Of a stretch of DNA of 42,672 nt, positions 32,490 to 41,379 are shown piece after piece. The stretch's first letter is position 1; each line of letters opens with the position of its first letter. The notes beneath the pieces are model-generated. The model saw only the letters and a program-made list of their open reading frames with translations, had not been told where the DNA came from and did no database searches. Source of the DNA: Magnetococcales bacterium (GTDB lineage Bacteria > Pseudomonadota > Magnetococcia > Magnetococcales > UBA8363); assembly GCA_002753515.1 (NCBI GenBank), contig PEAK01000034.1:1-42672 (forward strand), in the 5' to 3' direction. The position numbers and the translations under genes are program-made.

Positions 32490-34557
32490 TTTCCAACTCC
32501 GCAATCATGCCCTGAAGGATGATTTCGTTTGGCTCCAGGGGTCTGTCCTGGGTGGATGGTTTGATCCGGGATAGAAAGAGGGCGGTTTTGGATGGGGGAG
32601 ATGCCGTTGCTGTGACAAAGCCCCGTATCCTCTCCTGCCTTAGAAACACGGTCAACGCGGCTTGGGCCTCTGACCGGGTGCCAAAACTCCCGACCCATGC
32701 CAGTTGACGTGAGCGCCCTTGGGAATCACGCACTTCCCGGACAAACAGTTCATAACCCTTATGACTCAGTTGCTTGATAAGAGCCTCGGTGGACTCTTCC
32801 TGCATGAACTCCCCCACCTGAATGGCGAATGGCAACAGGACAAATGTGTCTTGTTCGTGATTCTCCATGAGTCCGATGTATTCCAGCAATGCTTTTTCGG
32901 TCAAGTCAGCCCATTCCTGCAGGGAAGGCTCGCCGGTTATTTCCATGTTATCCAAGGTGGCGGACCAGGGAGGTGGATCCTTCTGGAACTGCGTGGGAAA
33001 CAACAGGTCGGTGTTGGCCAGGATCAACGCATCGGCACCGAGTATATCGCCTTCGGTTATGGGTAGACGATGCTGCGGGGGCAGCGAGACGGCCACAAAC
33101 TGGCCATCCGCAGCAGGCAAGGGTGGCTTTTGCGCCACGGTTTGCAGTGCCGGCGGTGGGGAATCGCCACCTTTGTCACGTGTGGTTGCCTTGGTTTCCT
33201 GCGTTTGCGGTTGCTTATTGACCACAGAAAATCTGCCGGGTTGGGAATCAAATTTGGCCAGGGTGTCGGGCAGAACCCCCATGCTGGAAAGTAACTGGCA
33301 GATGGAAAGTTTTAGTTTAAACTGTTGATCCACCAAAGAACGCTTGGCGGTGAAAACATCATTCAGGGCATTCAGGGCATCCAGATGGGACCGGGTCCCG
33401 AGGGCGTGTTCTTCCTGGTAGCTGGCAGCCACATGCTGACGCACATCTAGATTTTTTTCCATGAGTTCGAGCAGTTCCTGGCCAGTCTTGACATCATGCC
33501 AGGCAGAAGTAACCTCTTTGGTGATTTGTCGACGAACCTGTTCCAGGTCTTCCTGGGATTTGTAGACCCGATTGGCCAATTCCCGGCGATGAAACCAGTC
33601 GCTGCCACCACGAAACAGGTTGTATTCCATCCGTACCATGGCCGAAGCGCTTTTGGTATAGCTGGGGGTGCCGGATGTGTTGGCATCGTCGCCCAGACTC
33701 ATTTCCAAATTGACCTTGGGCAGCAGGTTGGCATTGGACATTTTCTTTTCCGCTTCGACGGCATCAAGCTCCGCCTCGGACACGCTGACCGTGGGCGCAC
33801 GGTGTAACGCCTGATTGATAGCCTCCTCCAGGCTGCCAGGCAACAAGTCTGGGCGAATGTCGGGCACGACCAATGATTTCGGGGAACTTCCGGTCAATTC
33901 GGCAAACCGGGCGTTGGCATCATGCCATTTTTTTAAGGTTCCGGTGCGATCGGATCGTGCCATCACCAAGCGGCTGCGGGATTGGTTGGCATCAACTTCG
34001 GTACCAACACCAATCGTGACCATCTGCTCCGTTTTGGTGACGATTTCACCCAAGACGGCTATGGCCTCATCGTCAACAGCAAGCATTTTGGTTTGTTTCA
34101 GCGCTTCCAGGTAGATATCAATGGTATCGAGAGTGACCTGGTTAATGGTTTTTTGCAGCGTGGCATCGGATGAACGGGCTTGAGCCCTGGTTTGGTCCAC
34201 ACGATTCAGGGTACTCAAGCCATCGAACAACATTTGATTGACGGTCAGCCCCATTTCGCCGCGTTCCATGCCGATGCCACCCTGGCCACCAAAGCGAGTT
34301 GACGGACTTGAAGTCCATTCGCGACCTGTTCCAAGACGACCGTCAATTTTTGGCAAAAAGCCGGAAATGGCCTGGTTGACACGTTCGTTTGATGCTTTGT
34401 GATCGTTGAAAGCGGCCATTATTTTTGGATTGCTGGCCATGGCCTGACCCACGGCTTCCTGAAGGGTTTGCGAATTGGCCTCCATCAGGGAGCCCAAAGC
34501 AACCAACCCTAATGCCGCAGGGGCAAACGTCCGAAAGAGTGGGGAAACCGATTTCAC
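32479..34557 (-). CDS. TolC-family outer membrane secretion protein with C-terminal SPOR-like domain
   Basis: A 692-residue outer-membrane channel of the type I secretion system. A signal peptide (LFRTFAPAALGLVALGSLM) is followed by two TolC repeats (about residues 32-440) with TLQEAVGQAMASNPKI, EMGLTVNQMLFDG and GVLPD at the end of the core. The start is a GTG at 34557. Beyond the usual end (about 450) come a Pro/Gln-rich linker (about 455-490) and, at about 575-650, a SPOR-like module (FAIQVGEFMQEESTEALI, then RSRQLAWVGSFGTRSEAQAAL). SPOR domains bind glycan strands, so this could anchor the channel to peptidoglycan. It is divergent from the ABC/HlyD operon 254 bases away. Confidence 0.9.
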   Translation of the reverse strand: MKSVSPLFRTFAPAALGLVALGSLMEANSQTLQEAVGQAMASNPKIMAAFNDHKASNERVNQAISGFLPKIDGRLGTGREWTSSPSTRFGGQGGIGMERGEMGLTVNQMLFDGLSTLNRVDQTRAQARSSDATLQKTINQVTLDTIDIYLEALKQTKMLAVDDEAIAVLGEIVTKTEQMVTIGVGTEVDANQSRSRLVMARSDRTGTLKKWHDANARFAELTGSSPKSLVVPDIRPDLLPGSLEEAINQALHRAPTVSVSEAELDAVEAEKKMSNANLLPKVNLEMSLGDDANTSGTPSYTKSASAMVRMEYNLFRGGSDWFHRRELANRVYKSQEDLEQVRRQITKEVTSAWHDVKTGQELLELMEKNLDVRQHVAASYQEEHALGTRSHLDALNALNDVFTAKRSLVDQQFKLKLSICQLLSSMGVLPDTLAKFDSQPGRFSVVNKQPQTQETKATTRDKGGDSPPPALQTVAQKPPLPAADGQFVAVSLPPQHRLPITEGDILGADALILANTDLLFPTQFQKDPPPWSATLDNMEITGEPSLQEWADLTEKALLEYIGLMENHEQDTFVLLPFAIQVGEFMQEESTEALIKQLSHKGYELFVREVRDSQGRSRQLAWVGSFGTRSEAQAALTVFLRQERIRGFVTATASPPSKTALFLSRIKPSTQDRPLEPNEIILQGMIAELEIKR

Positions 34558-34811
34558 CTGTTTTTGTTCACTATCAATGGGTCGGAAACCGAAGGCAAAT
34601 TGCCATTAATGTGGGCAAATAATGCAACATACATGCCGTTAACAGCATATTGCAATTTGCCTGGATTGGGTCAGTCGTCGCAATGTTGTGGAGAATATAG
34701 GGATGCCCTCGCCAATGGAATGATGTTAATATACATTTATAAGCGGATAGGTTCCATTCGGTTCGCCAAGTCTGTTGGCCTGCGAGTGGCAAAGGAGATG
34801 ATGGTTCAGGT

Positions 34812-36506
34812 ATGACAGCCAAGGATAATTTCTTTGCCGACAAAGGTTGGCCGGCACGATTGACACCGTTTTCCATGGTTTCGGCGGTGATGGGGGATTT
34901 GTTTTTGGTCTCCTTCATGATCAATCTGCTGGGATTGGCTTTGCCGCTGACGCTGTTGCAGGTATATGACCGTATCCTGCAATTTCAGGCAGTCAGTACC
35001 TTAAGTTTTCTTATCCTTGGCGTGGCCATTGCGCTGATGCTGGAGGGGGTGCTGCGTATGGGGCGCTCTTATATTGGCGCCTGGCTGGGGGCACGGTTTG
35101 AACATTTGGCAGCGTGTAGCGCCATGGAACGACTGTTGACCACCAATTTGGCCGCCTTTGAACGAGACGGCTCCGGTGTGCATCTGGAACGGCTTAATGC
35201 CCTTAATATCTTGAAAGATTTCTATGCGGGACAGGCGGTGGGTGTCATTCTGGACATCCCTTTTGTCGCCATCTATCTGGGATTGATCTATCACCTGGCC
35301 CAAGGTTTGGTTCTGGTCCCGGTAATCGTGTTCATTCTCTTTGTAATATTTGTTCATCTCATTGGCGAGCAGTTGCATAAACTGGTCGGGGCGCGCATCG
35401 AGTCGGATGATCGCCGGATTAACTTTATCATCGAAATCCTCGGGGGTATTCACGCCATTAAATCCATGGCCATGGAAGCGATGATGCTCAGGCGCTACGA
35501 ACGTTTGAGCGAGGCTTGTGCCAAAGGGGCTGAAGAGGTGGGATTGCAGGGGGCTGATTCGTCCAACATCGGATCCTTTTTCGCACAGGTATCCATGGTG
35601 GGCGTGGTCGCTTTCGGGGCAATCCTCGTGGTGGAACACCAGTTGACCATCGGTGGACTCTCGGCATGTACCATGCTTTCGGGACGCGCCCTGCAACCGT
35701 TGCAACGGGCCGTGGGCATATGGACCCGCTTTCAGACCATTCGCCTGGCCAAGGATCGGGTGGCCAAAATATTCGAGCTGCCGATCGATGAAAGCATGGA
35801 CAAACCACCCATTCCCAAGGTGGTCGGTCGCTTGACGCTTGAGGATGCCTCTTTTGGTTTCGACGATAAAAAACCACCCTTGCTCCATGATTTGAACCTG
35901 GATGTGGCACCCGGGGAAATTATTGGCATCTCCGGAGACAACGGCAGCGGTAAAACCATTTTGCTGTGGTTGATGATGGGTGCCCTGCGGCCTACCAAGG
36001 GGCGGGTATTGATCGATGGTTACGATTTGGCAACACACAATGTTCGCAGCATCAAGGATTCGGTCTCCTACCTCCCCCAGGTCGGAATGTTGTTTCGCGG
36101 CAGCATCCTGGAAAATATTCACATGTTTCGCAATCAATATGTCAATGAGGCGATCCATGTTGCCAAACTCCTGGAATTGGAAGAATTTGTTTCCAAATTG
36201 CCCAAAGGTTTTGAAACCGTCATCGACGATGGTGCCGATGAATCGATCCCGCGGGGTATCAAACAACGCATTACCCTGGCGCGTTCCCTGGTGACCCATC
36301 CCAAAGTGGTGTTGTTTGACGAAGCCAATACCGGTGTGGATGGTCGCGGTGATGAAAATCTTAAAAATGTTTTGTTGGGGATGAAAAACCAAGCCACGAT
36401 CATTTTAATCAGCGCCAGACCATCGTTGCTCAGTCTGGCCAATCGTTCCTTTCTCTTGAAAAACGGAACCTTGATTCCCAAACCACCCCAGGGGATCAAA
36501 ACATGA
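34812..36506 (+). CDS. Type I secretion ABC transporter subunit 1, with degenerate signature and H-loop
   Basis: A 564-residue half-transporter: membrane part about 1-320 (six helices beginning FLVSFMINLLGLALPL), then an ATPase domain. Walker A GDNGSGKT (375-382), Q-loop SYLPQ and Walker B VVLFDEA are intact. The expected LSGGQ signature reads IPRGI (479-483), with Pro replacing the ATP-contacting Ser, and the H-loop His is Ala (SARPS, about 535). It lacks the C39-like domain found in its partner. It overlaps the next gene by four bases (ATGA), so the two are translationally coupled. A good AGGAG lies 14 bases before the ATG, a long spacing. Confidence 0.92.
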   Translation: MTAKDNFFADKGWPARLTPFSMVSAVMGDLFLVSFMINLLGLALPLTLLQVYDRILQFQAVSTLSFLILGVAIALMLEGVLRMGRSYIGAWLGARFEHLAACSAMERLLTTNLAAFERDGSGVHLERLNALNILKDFYAGQAVGVILDIPFVAIYLGLIYHLAQGLVLVPVIVFILFVIFVHLIGEQLHKLVGARIESDDRRINFIIEILGGIHAIKSMAMEAMMLRRYERLSEACAKGAEEVGLQGADSSNIGSFFAQVSMVGVVAFGAILVVEHQLTIGGLSACTMLSGRALQPLQRAVGIWTRFQTIRLAKDRVAKIFELPIDESMDKPPIPKVVGRLTLEDASFGFDDKKPPLLHDLNLDVAPGEIIGISGDNGSGKTILLWLMMGALRPTKGRVLIDGYDLATHNVRSIKDSVSYLPQVGMLFRGSILENIHMFRNQYVNEAIHVAKLLELEEFVSKLPKGFETVIDDGADESIPRGIKQRITLARSLVTHPKVVLFDEANTGVDGRGDENLKNVLLGMKNQATIILISARPSLLSLANRSFLLKNGTLIPKPPQGIKT

Positions 36507-38677
36507 GTGGTATGCCTTTGAGCCGGGATGAGGAACTGGAAGCCATCGCCCGCAACCTGCGTCCCCAGGAGGGGATTGGCGGATTGTTGGCCGAATTCGG
36601 TCAGATGTCTGATTTTGGTGCGTGTATCGTACCGTTGCTGATGGCTATCGGCTATCGTGGTGATTTTCGCCATGTCGCCGAATCCCTGCCGCATTTCGCC
36701 GAAACATTGGATCTGACCGGCTTTCGCAACATGATGGCCAACATGTCCTATATCAGCCGCGAAGGGCGGATGAACATGGCCAGGCTGGATCCCAGGCTGC
36801 TCCCCTGTCTGTTTGTGCCCGACAAGGGGGGGGTGATGGTTCTCTTGAAACGAAGCAAAGATTCAACCATCTGTTATAATGGTGAATTGCGGCGCGTCGA
36901 AAGGTTGGCTCTGCATTCGATTCCCGGACGGGCTTTCTTCTTCAGCCCCCTGGATTTGGAACAATGGGAATCAACGCAAAACCGATTGGGATGGTTTCGC
37001 ATGATTGCCGAACGGTTTCGCACCATTATTTCCCTGATCCTGTTGGTTACGTTTGCCATTACCTTGTTGCAAATCGGTACCCCGTTGTTTGTCCGCTCGG
37101 TATACGACAAGGTGGTGGGGAGTCGTTCCATTGCGACGCTTGTCAATTTGCTGGTGGGTATTGGCATCGTGATCCTGTTCGACTGGCTGTTGCGTAAAAC
37201 CCGAACCCGCATGCTCATGTATGTGGGGGCACGCTTCGATGCCATTGTCAGCAACGCCATTTTCATGCGCATTCTTTCCCTCACCCCCAGTTTTACCGAA
37301 CGGGCACCGGTGGGCGCCCAGGTATCCAGAATCAAAGACTTTGACACGGTTCGGGAATTCTTTACTGGGCCGTTAATGATGGTTTTCTTTGAAATGCCTT
37401 TTACCGTGGTTTTTTTCGTAGCCATCGCCATCCTGGGCGGTAACCTGGCCCTGATCCCCATGATTACCATGGTATTGTTTGTCGCCTTGTGGGCCATCAT
37501 GATGCCACTGGTTGCCAATCATGAAGCCAAAAGTCGGCGCATGTCCGCAAAAAAACAGGAATTTGCCGTCGAAGCATTGGGAAAGATACGAGGTATCAAA
37601 TATGCCGGTATCGAATCCATTTGGCTGGAACGGTATCGGGAATTGGCGGCCACAACCGCCATGACCAATTTCAGAACGGCCATGATCAATGCCGCGGTCG
37701 CAACAATTTCGCATGTGTTCATCGTCGGTTCCGGGGTGGCTACAATCGCCGCCGGGGTCTTCAAGGTGTTGGACGGCACCATGACAACAGGTGACCTGGT
37801 TGCCACCATGATATTGGTTTGGCGGGTGTTGGGACCGATGCAGAGCGCCTTTATGGCCATGACCCGGTTGGAACAGGTGCAAAGCTCCATCAAGCAAATC
37901 AATGGCCTGATGAATGTGATCCCGGAACGAAAGGAACATGCCCCGATCGAACCGATCAAAAGCTTACAAGGCTATGTCTCATTTGTCCGGGTCAGCATCC
38001 GCTATAATCCCGATTCGGAACCCTCACTCATGGGTGTTTCCTTTGACATCAATCCGGGTACCATCGTCGCTGTCATAGGCCGCAACGGCTCCGGAAAGTC
38101 CACCGTGGTCAAATTGATCGCCGGACTCTACCAACCACAGGCGGGCAGCATTCGCATTGACGGCCAGGATATCCGTCAGATGAACATGATCGAACTCAGG
38201 CATGCGATTGCCTACGTGCCACAACGCTGTTCGTTATTCTACGGAACCATCAAACAAAATTTGCTTCTGGCGCACGCCACGGCTTCGGATGAGGATGTGG
38301 AGCGCGCTTGTCGCATGGCGGGGGTCTATGATGAAATCATGGCATTACCACAAAAATTTTGGACTCGCGTCGGCGATCAAAAGGCTACGAGTCTGCCGTC
38401 GAGCATGATTCAAAAGATATCTTTGGCACGGGCCTATCTGAAACCATCGAAAATCATGTTGTTTGATGAGCCCGCCAACACCCTCGACTGGGAAGGGGAT
38501 CAAATGTTTATGAAAGTTGCCCGTTCGTTGCGAGGGCAGCGTACCATGTTTATCGTCACCCATCGCCCAAGTCATATCCGCATGGCGGACCAAATTTTGT
38601 TTCTGGATCATGGTTATCTGAAGTTGGCGGGATCGCCCGAGCAGATTCTTTCCAAAATTCCTCACGATTTGGTGTGA
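36503..38677 (+). CDS. Type I secretion ABC transporter subunit 2, with C39-like domain and degenerate signature
   Basis: A 724-residue exporter subunit. An N-terminal C39-peptidase-like domain (about 20-150) has a Cys at 41 near the usual nucleophile position, but no His in the GGVMVLL strand where active C39 peptidases have HFVV, so it is probably a substrate-binding rather than a cutting domain. Six membrane helices follow (about 175-440). The ATPase domain has Walker A GRNGSGKS (526-533), Walker B IMLFDEPANTLD and an intact H-loop VTHRPS, but the signature reads LPSSM (631-635), again with Pro in place of Ser. The start overlaps the first ABC gene by four bases and HlyD follows after ten bases. 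Confidence 0.92.
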   Translation: MSGMPLSRDEELEAIARNLRPQEGIGGLLAEFGQMSDFGACIVPLLMAIGYRGDFRHVAESLPHFAETLDLTGFRNMMANMSYISREGRMNMARLDPRLLPCLFVPDKGGVMVLLKRSKDSTICYNGELRRVERLALHSIPGRAFFFSPLDLEQWESTQNRLGWFRMIAERFRTIISLILLVTFAITLLQIGTPLFVRSVYDKVVGSRSIATLVNLLVGIGIVILFDWLLRKTRTRMLMYVGARFDAIVSNAIFMRILSLTPSFTERAPVGAQVSRIKDFDTVREFFTGPLMMVFFEMPFTVVFFVAIAILGGNLALIPMITMVLFVALWAIMMPLVANHEAKSRRMSAKKQEFAVEALGKIRGIKYAGIESIWLERYRELAATTAMTNFRTAMINAAVATISHVFIVGSGVATIAAGVFKVLDGTMTTGDLVATMILVWRVLGPMQSAFMAMTRLEQVQSSIKQINGLMNVIPERKEHAPIEPIKSLQGYVSFVRVSIRYNPDSEPSLMGVSFDINPGTIVAVIGRNGSGKSTVVKLIAGLYQPQAGSIRIDGQDIRQMNMIELRHAIAYVPQRCSLFYGTIKQNLLLAHATASDEDVERACRMAGVYDEIMALPQKFWTRVGDQKATSLPSSMIQKISLARAYLKPSKIMLFDEPANTLDWEGDQMFMKVARSLRGQRTMFIVTHRPSHIRMADQILFLDHGYLKLAGSPEQILSKIPHDLV

Positions 38678-38687
38678 GTCCAATTTC

Positions 38688-41036
38688 ATGAACGAATCCA
38701 GCCAATCTGAATCGGGAGTTGCAGAAAGGGACAGGACGCCTCAGGGAAAGGAGCCGTCAGCAAAATCGGGTTTGACGATTCGCCTGGGTCAGGGTAAAGC
38801 GGTTACATCTCCCAAAAAGACGAACGTGGTCATAGCCCCCCCTCAGAAAGTCGACAGGCCATTGGAAAGTGCCCCGGTACCGGATTCGGATGCGGTTGAG
38901 CCCCTCCCCGACCTTCAAGTTGGTAACCTGAAGTCCGGTGAAAGGGGCGCATCGAAACAACCGGCGCCGCTGACGATTGTACAAAAGCCCGCAGCGTCCC
39001 CGCAGCTTGACTCCCCTGCTGGACAAACCGAAGCATCGGTAGCATCCAAACCGGCTGCAACCATGGTCATGAAAATTGGCAATGCTGCCAAGGTGCCCGC
39101 TTCCGCAGTTGCGGATAAGCCTGCGGTTGATGAAGTACCCCGGAAGCAAATTGAGGTATCGGCTGCCCCCAAGCCGGCTGCAACCATGGTCATGAAAGTG
39201 GGCAATGGGCGCAAGGAACAGGTTTCCGAGGGTGCTGACAAAGCGGTAACCAATGCCGTGGCCCTGAATCAAATCGAGGTATCGGCTGCCCCCAAGCCGG
39301 CTGCAACCATGGTCATGAAAGTGGGTAGTGCGGGCAAGGAACAGGTTTCCGAGGGTGCTGACAAAACGGTAACCAATGCCGTGGCCCTGAAAATTGCCCC
39401 GAGTAGCCCCGCTGCAACAGGTATCGGCTTAGCAGCACCACGGACGCAAGTAGCTGGCCCGCCTGTGATCCCCCAAGCATTGAAACCGCTGCAAACAGCA
39501 ACCAGGGAACTGCAACCAGGGATTGTTCCGACCGCACCCAAAGCACAACAAAACACGCCCGGTGTGGCTGGAACCGTACCAGTGCCACAGCAAGGGGTAC
39601 CGACGGCACCGACCGATACGAAAAAAGAGACCAAGCCCGATTGGCTGGTACTGACCCGCCAGGAACCGGAATCGCTCCATGCCCTGTTGGAACCAGACCC
39701 TGAGGAGATTGCCCGGCTGAAACAGGGTTACAAACAGCATCGTTTCATGGCTCAGTCGGTCATTCTGGAGGAGTCTGGACTTTCGAACCAGGTCAGATCA
39801 GCCTTGTTGGCTGTCTCCTTGGTGATTGTCTCATTTATTGTCTGGGCCTCGTTTTCCACCATGGATGAAATAACGTCCACCCAGGGCCAAGTGATGCCTG
39901 CGAGTCCGGCGCAACTCATTCAGCACCTGGAAGGGGGGATCGTTCGGGAAATATTTGTGGTGCAAGGACAGGTGATCAAGGAAGGGGCATTGATTGTCCG
40001 TTTGGACAAGGAGGGGGTTTTGGCCGACTTGAACCAACTTCGAGCCAAAGGGGCTTCGTTACGCACACAGGAAATTCGTATCCGGGCCTTTCTGGCCGAT
40101 GCCGAGGCTGATTTTTCAACCATACCGGCGGAATACCAATCCTTTGTTCTGGGACAGACGCGTTTGTTGCAAGCGCAGCGATCCGCTCTGAATGGCGAGC
40201 GGCAGGTGTTGGAATCCCGTATAGCCAAATCCGGTGCCCGCATTACCAATTTGCAGGAGCAGATTAAAAGCGCCCGTGGACAAAAACAATCCCTGGCCCA
40301 ACAGCTCGCTATGAAAAGTCAGGGAGTCGAGAAGGGCGTTGTTTCCCGTTTGGTGTATCTGGACAGCAGGCGGGATATGGACCGGGTTGAGGCGGACGAA
40401 GTGCGTATCCAGGGGGATTTGGCGACCGCAAAAAAAGAAAAAGATGAAGCCATGGGTGAGCTGGAGGAAGTGGTACGCAAGGCTCGGGAAACCAATTTAC
40501 GGGAATTGGGAACCGTGACCACCGATTTGGCGCAAACGGAGGAACAGATTCGCCGTCTGAGTGATCGGGTCAAACGTTTGGAAGTCCGATCGCCGGTCTG
40601 GGGGGTGGTGAATAATCTTCAGGTGGAAACCGTGGGTGGGGTCTTGGCCCCTGGAGCTTTGATTGCTGAGATCATCCCCATGGATTCGACCCGACGGGTG
40701 GAAACCCACATCAGTCCCAGGGATATCGGCCATGTTGCCGTGGGTCAAAGTGTAACCGTCAAAGTGACCACCTATGATTTCGCCCGTTATGGCGGCATCG
40801 GTGGTATCCTCGAATCGGTATCACCCACGACGTATAAGGATCCGCAGGAGAAGGAACCCTTTTATAAAGGCATCATCCGCTTGGAAAAACCTTATGTGGG
40901 GATGAATGAAAAATTAAACCCGGTATTGCCGGGGATGACGGTTCAGGCCGACATTGATACCGGCTCTAAAACATTGATGGAATACATGCTCAAGCCGATC
41001 TATGCCTCGGTGAACAAAGCGTTCCGGGAAAGATAG
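38688..41036 (+). CDS. HlyD-family type I secretion adaptor with a long repeat-bearing cytoplasmic extension
   Basis: A 782-residue membrane fusion protein, nearly twice the usual 430-480 residues. The C-terminal 400 residues are a standard HlyD adaptor: one membrane helix (about 371-390, LLAVSLVIVSFIVWASF), a lipoyl half-motif (LIQHLEGGIVREIFVVQGQ), a long alpha-hairpin (about 460-620) and the beta barrel with VRSPVWGVVNNLQV. The N-terminal 370 residues are cytoplasmic, Pro/Ala/Lys-rich and predicted disordered. They carry three 41-residue repeats with the core KPAATMVMKxG (from about residue 120), and a related SGLTIRLGQGK stands at about 26-36. Such an extension could recruit substrate or regulators to the ABC complex. 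The ABC2 stop is ten bases upstream. Confidence 0.92.
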   Translation: MNESSQSESGVAERDRTPQGKEPSAKSGLTIRLGQGKAVTSPKKTNVVIAPPQKVDRPLESAPVPDSDAVEPLPDLQVGNLKSGERGASKQPAPLTIVQKPAASPQLDSPAGQTEASVASKPAATMVMKIGNAAKVPASAVADKPAVDEVPRKQIEVSAAPKPAATMVMKVGNGRKEQVSEGADKAVTNAVALNQIEVSAAPKPAATMVMKVGSAGKEQVSEGADKTVTNAVALKIAPSSPAATGIGLAAPRTQVAGPPVIPQALKPLQTATRELQPGIVPTAPKAQQNTPGVAGTVPVPQQGVPTAPTDTKKETKPDWLVLTRQEPESLHALLEPDPEEIARLKQGYKQHRFMAQSVILEESGLSNQVRSALLAVSLVIVSFIVWASFSTMDEITSTQGQVMPASPAQLIQHLEGGIVREIFVVQGQVIKEGALIVRLDKEGVLADLNQLRAKGASLRTQEIRIRAFLADAEADFSTIPAEYQSFVLGQTRLLQAQRSALNGERQVLESRIAKSGARITNLQEQIKSARGQKQSLAQQLAMKSQGVEKGVVSRLVYLDSRRDMDRVEADEVRIQGDLATAKKEKDEAMGELEEVVRKARETNLRELGTVTTDLAQTEEQIRRLSDRVKRLEVRSPVWGVVNNLQVETVGGVLAPGALIAEIIPMDSTRRVETHISPRDIGHVAVGQSVTVKVTTYDFARYGGIGGILESVSPTTYKDPQEKEPFYKGIIRLEKPYVGMNEKLNPVLPGMTVQADIDTGSKTLMEYMLKPIYASVNKAFRER
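39020..39395 (+). repeat. 123-bp tandem repeats in the HlyD extension
   Basis: The segment around CCGGCTGCAACCATGGTCAT recurs at 39051, 39174 and 39297, exactly 123 bp (41 codons) apart. Copies two and three are almost identical over the whole unit and copy one is diverged, so one duplication is recent. Unit number could vary between strains without loss of frame. Confidence 0.88.
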
Positions 41037-41379
41037 CACGCTGTTGTCGGCGACCGATGGAAACGATGATTCTCAATGCAAATCAGCCTTGCCTGACGTA
41101 CTGATTCAGAGGTTGTACCTGGTCTGCAAAAACGATTCGATTACTTCAGCCAGAAGCAATAGTAGAAAAAACACATGGGTGCCGCTGCAACGGCATCCTC
41201 GACCTGTACACTTGGATTCAAAAAAAGAAGGTCCATAATAATTCAAGCAATATTGTCAAATAATCGCTAGAAATCCCCACTCTCAAGTGGCTGCCATCCG
41301 CATACCCGGTTTAAATCAACTGACATTCATTATCGAAGCAATAGAAATTTCACCATCAATGGGAAATCAGAGCAAGAGC
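41037..41379. other. Gap between the secretion operon and the kinase gene
   Basis: These 343 bases separate two convergent genes. No coding frame or clear rho-independent terminator is evident. Confidence 0.4.

Noticed and set aside
34564-34815. Plus-strand frame ahead of the first ABC gene
   Set aside because: It spans the intergenic region between divergent genes, has no family resemblance and ends within the ABC start codon context; likely chance.
36503-36960. Active C39 bacteriocin-type peptidase in the second ABC subunit
   Set aside because: The position expected for the catalytic His is occupied by Val in the GGVMVLL strand, so cleavage of a double-glycine leader is not supported.
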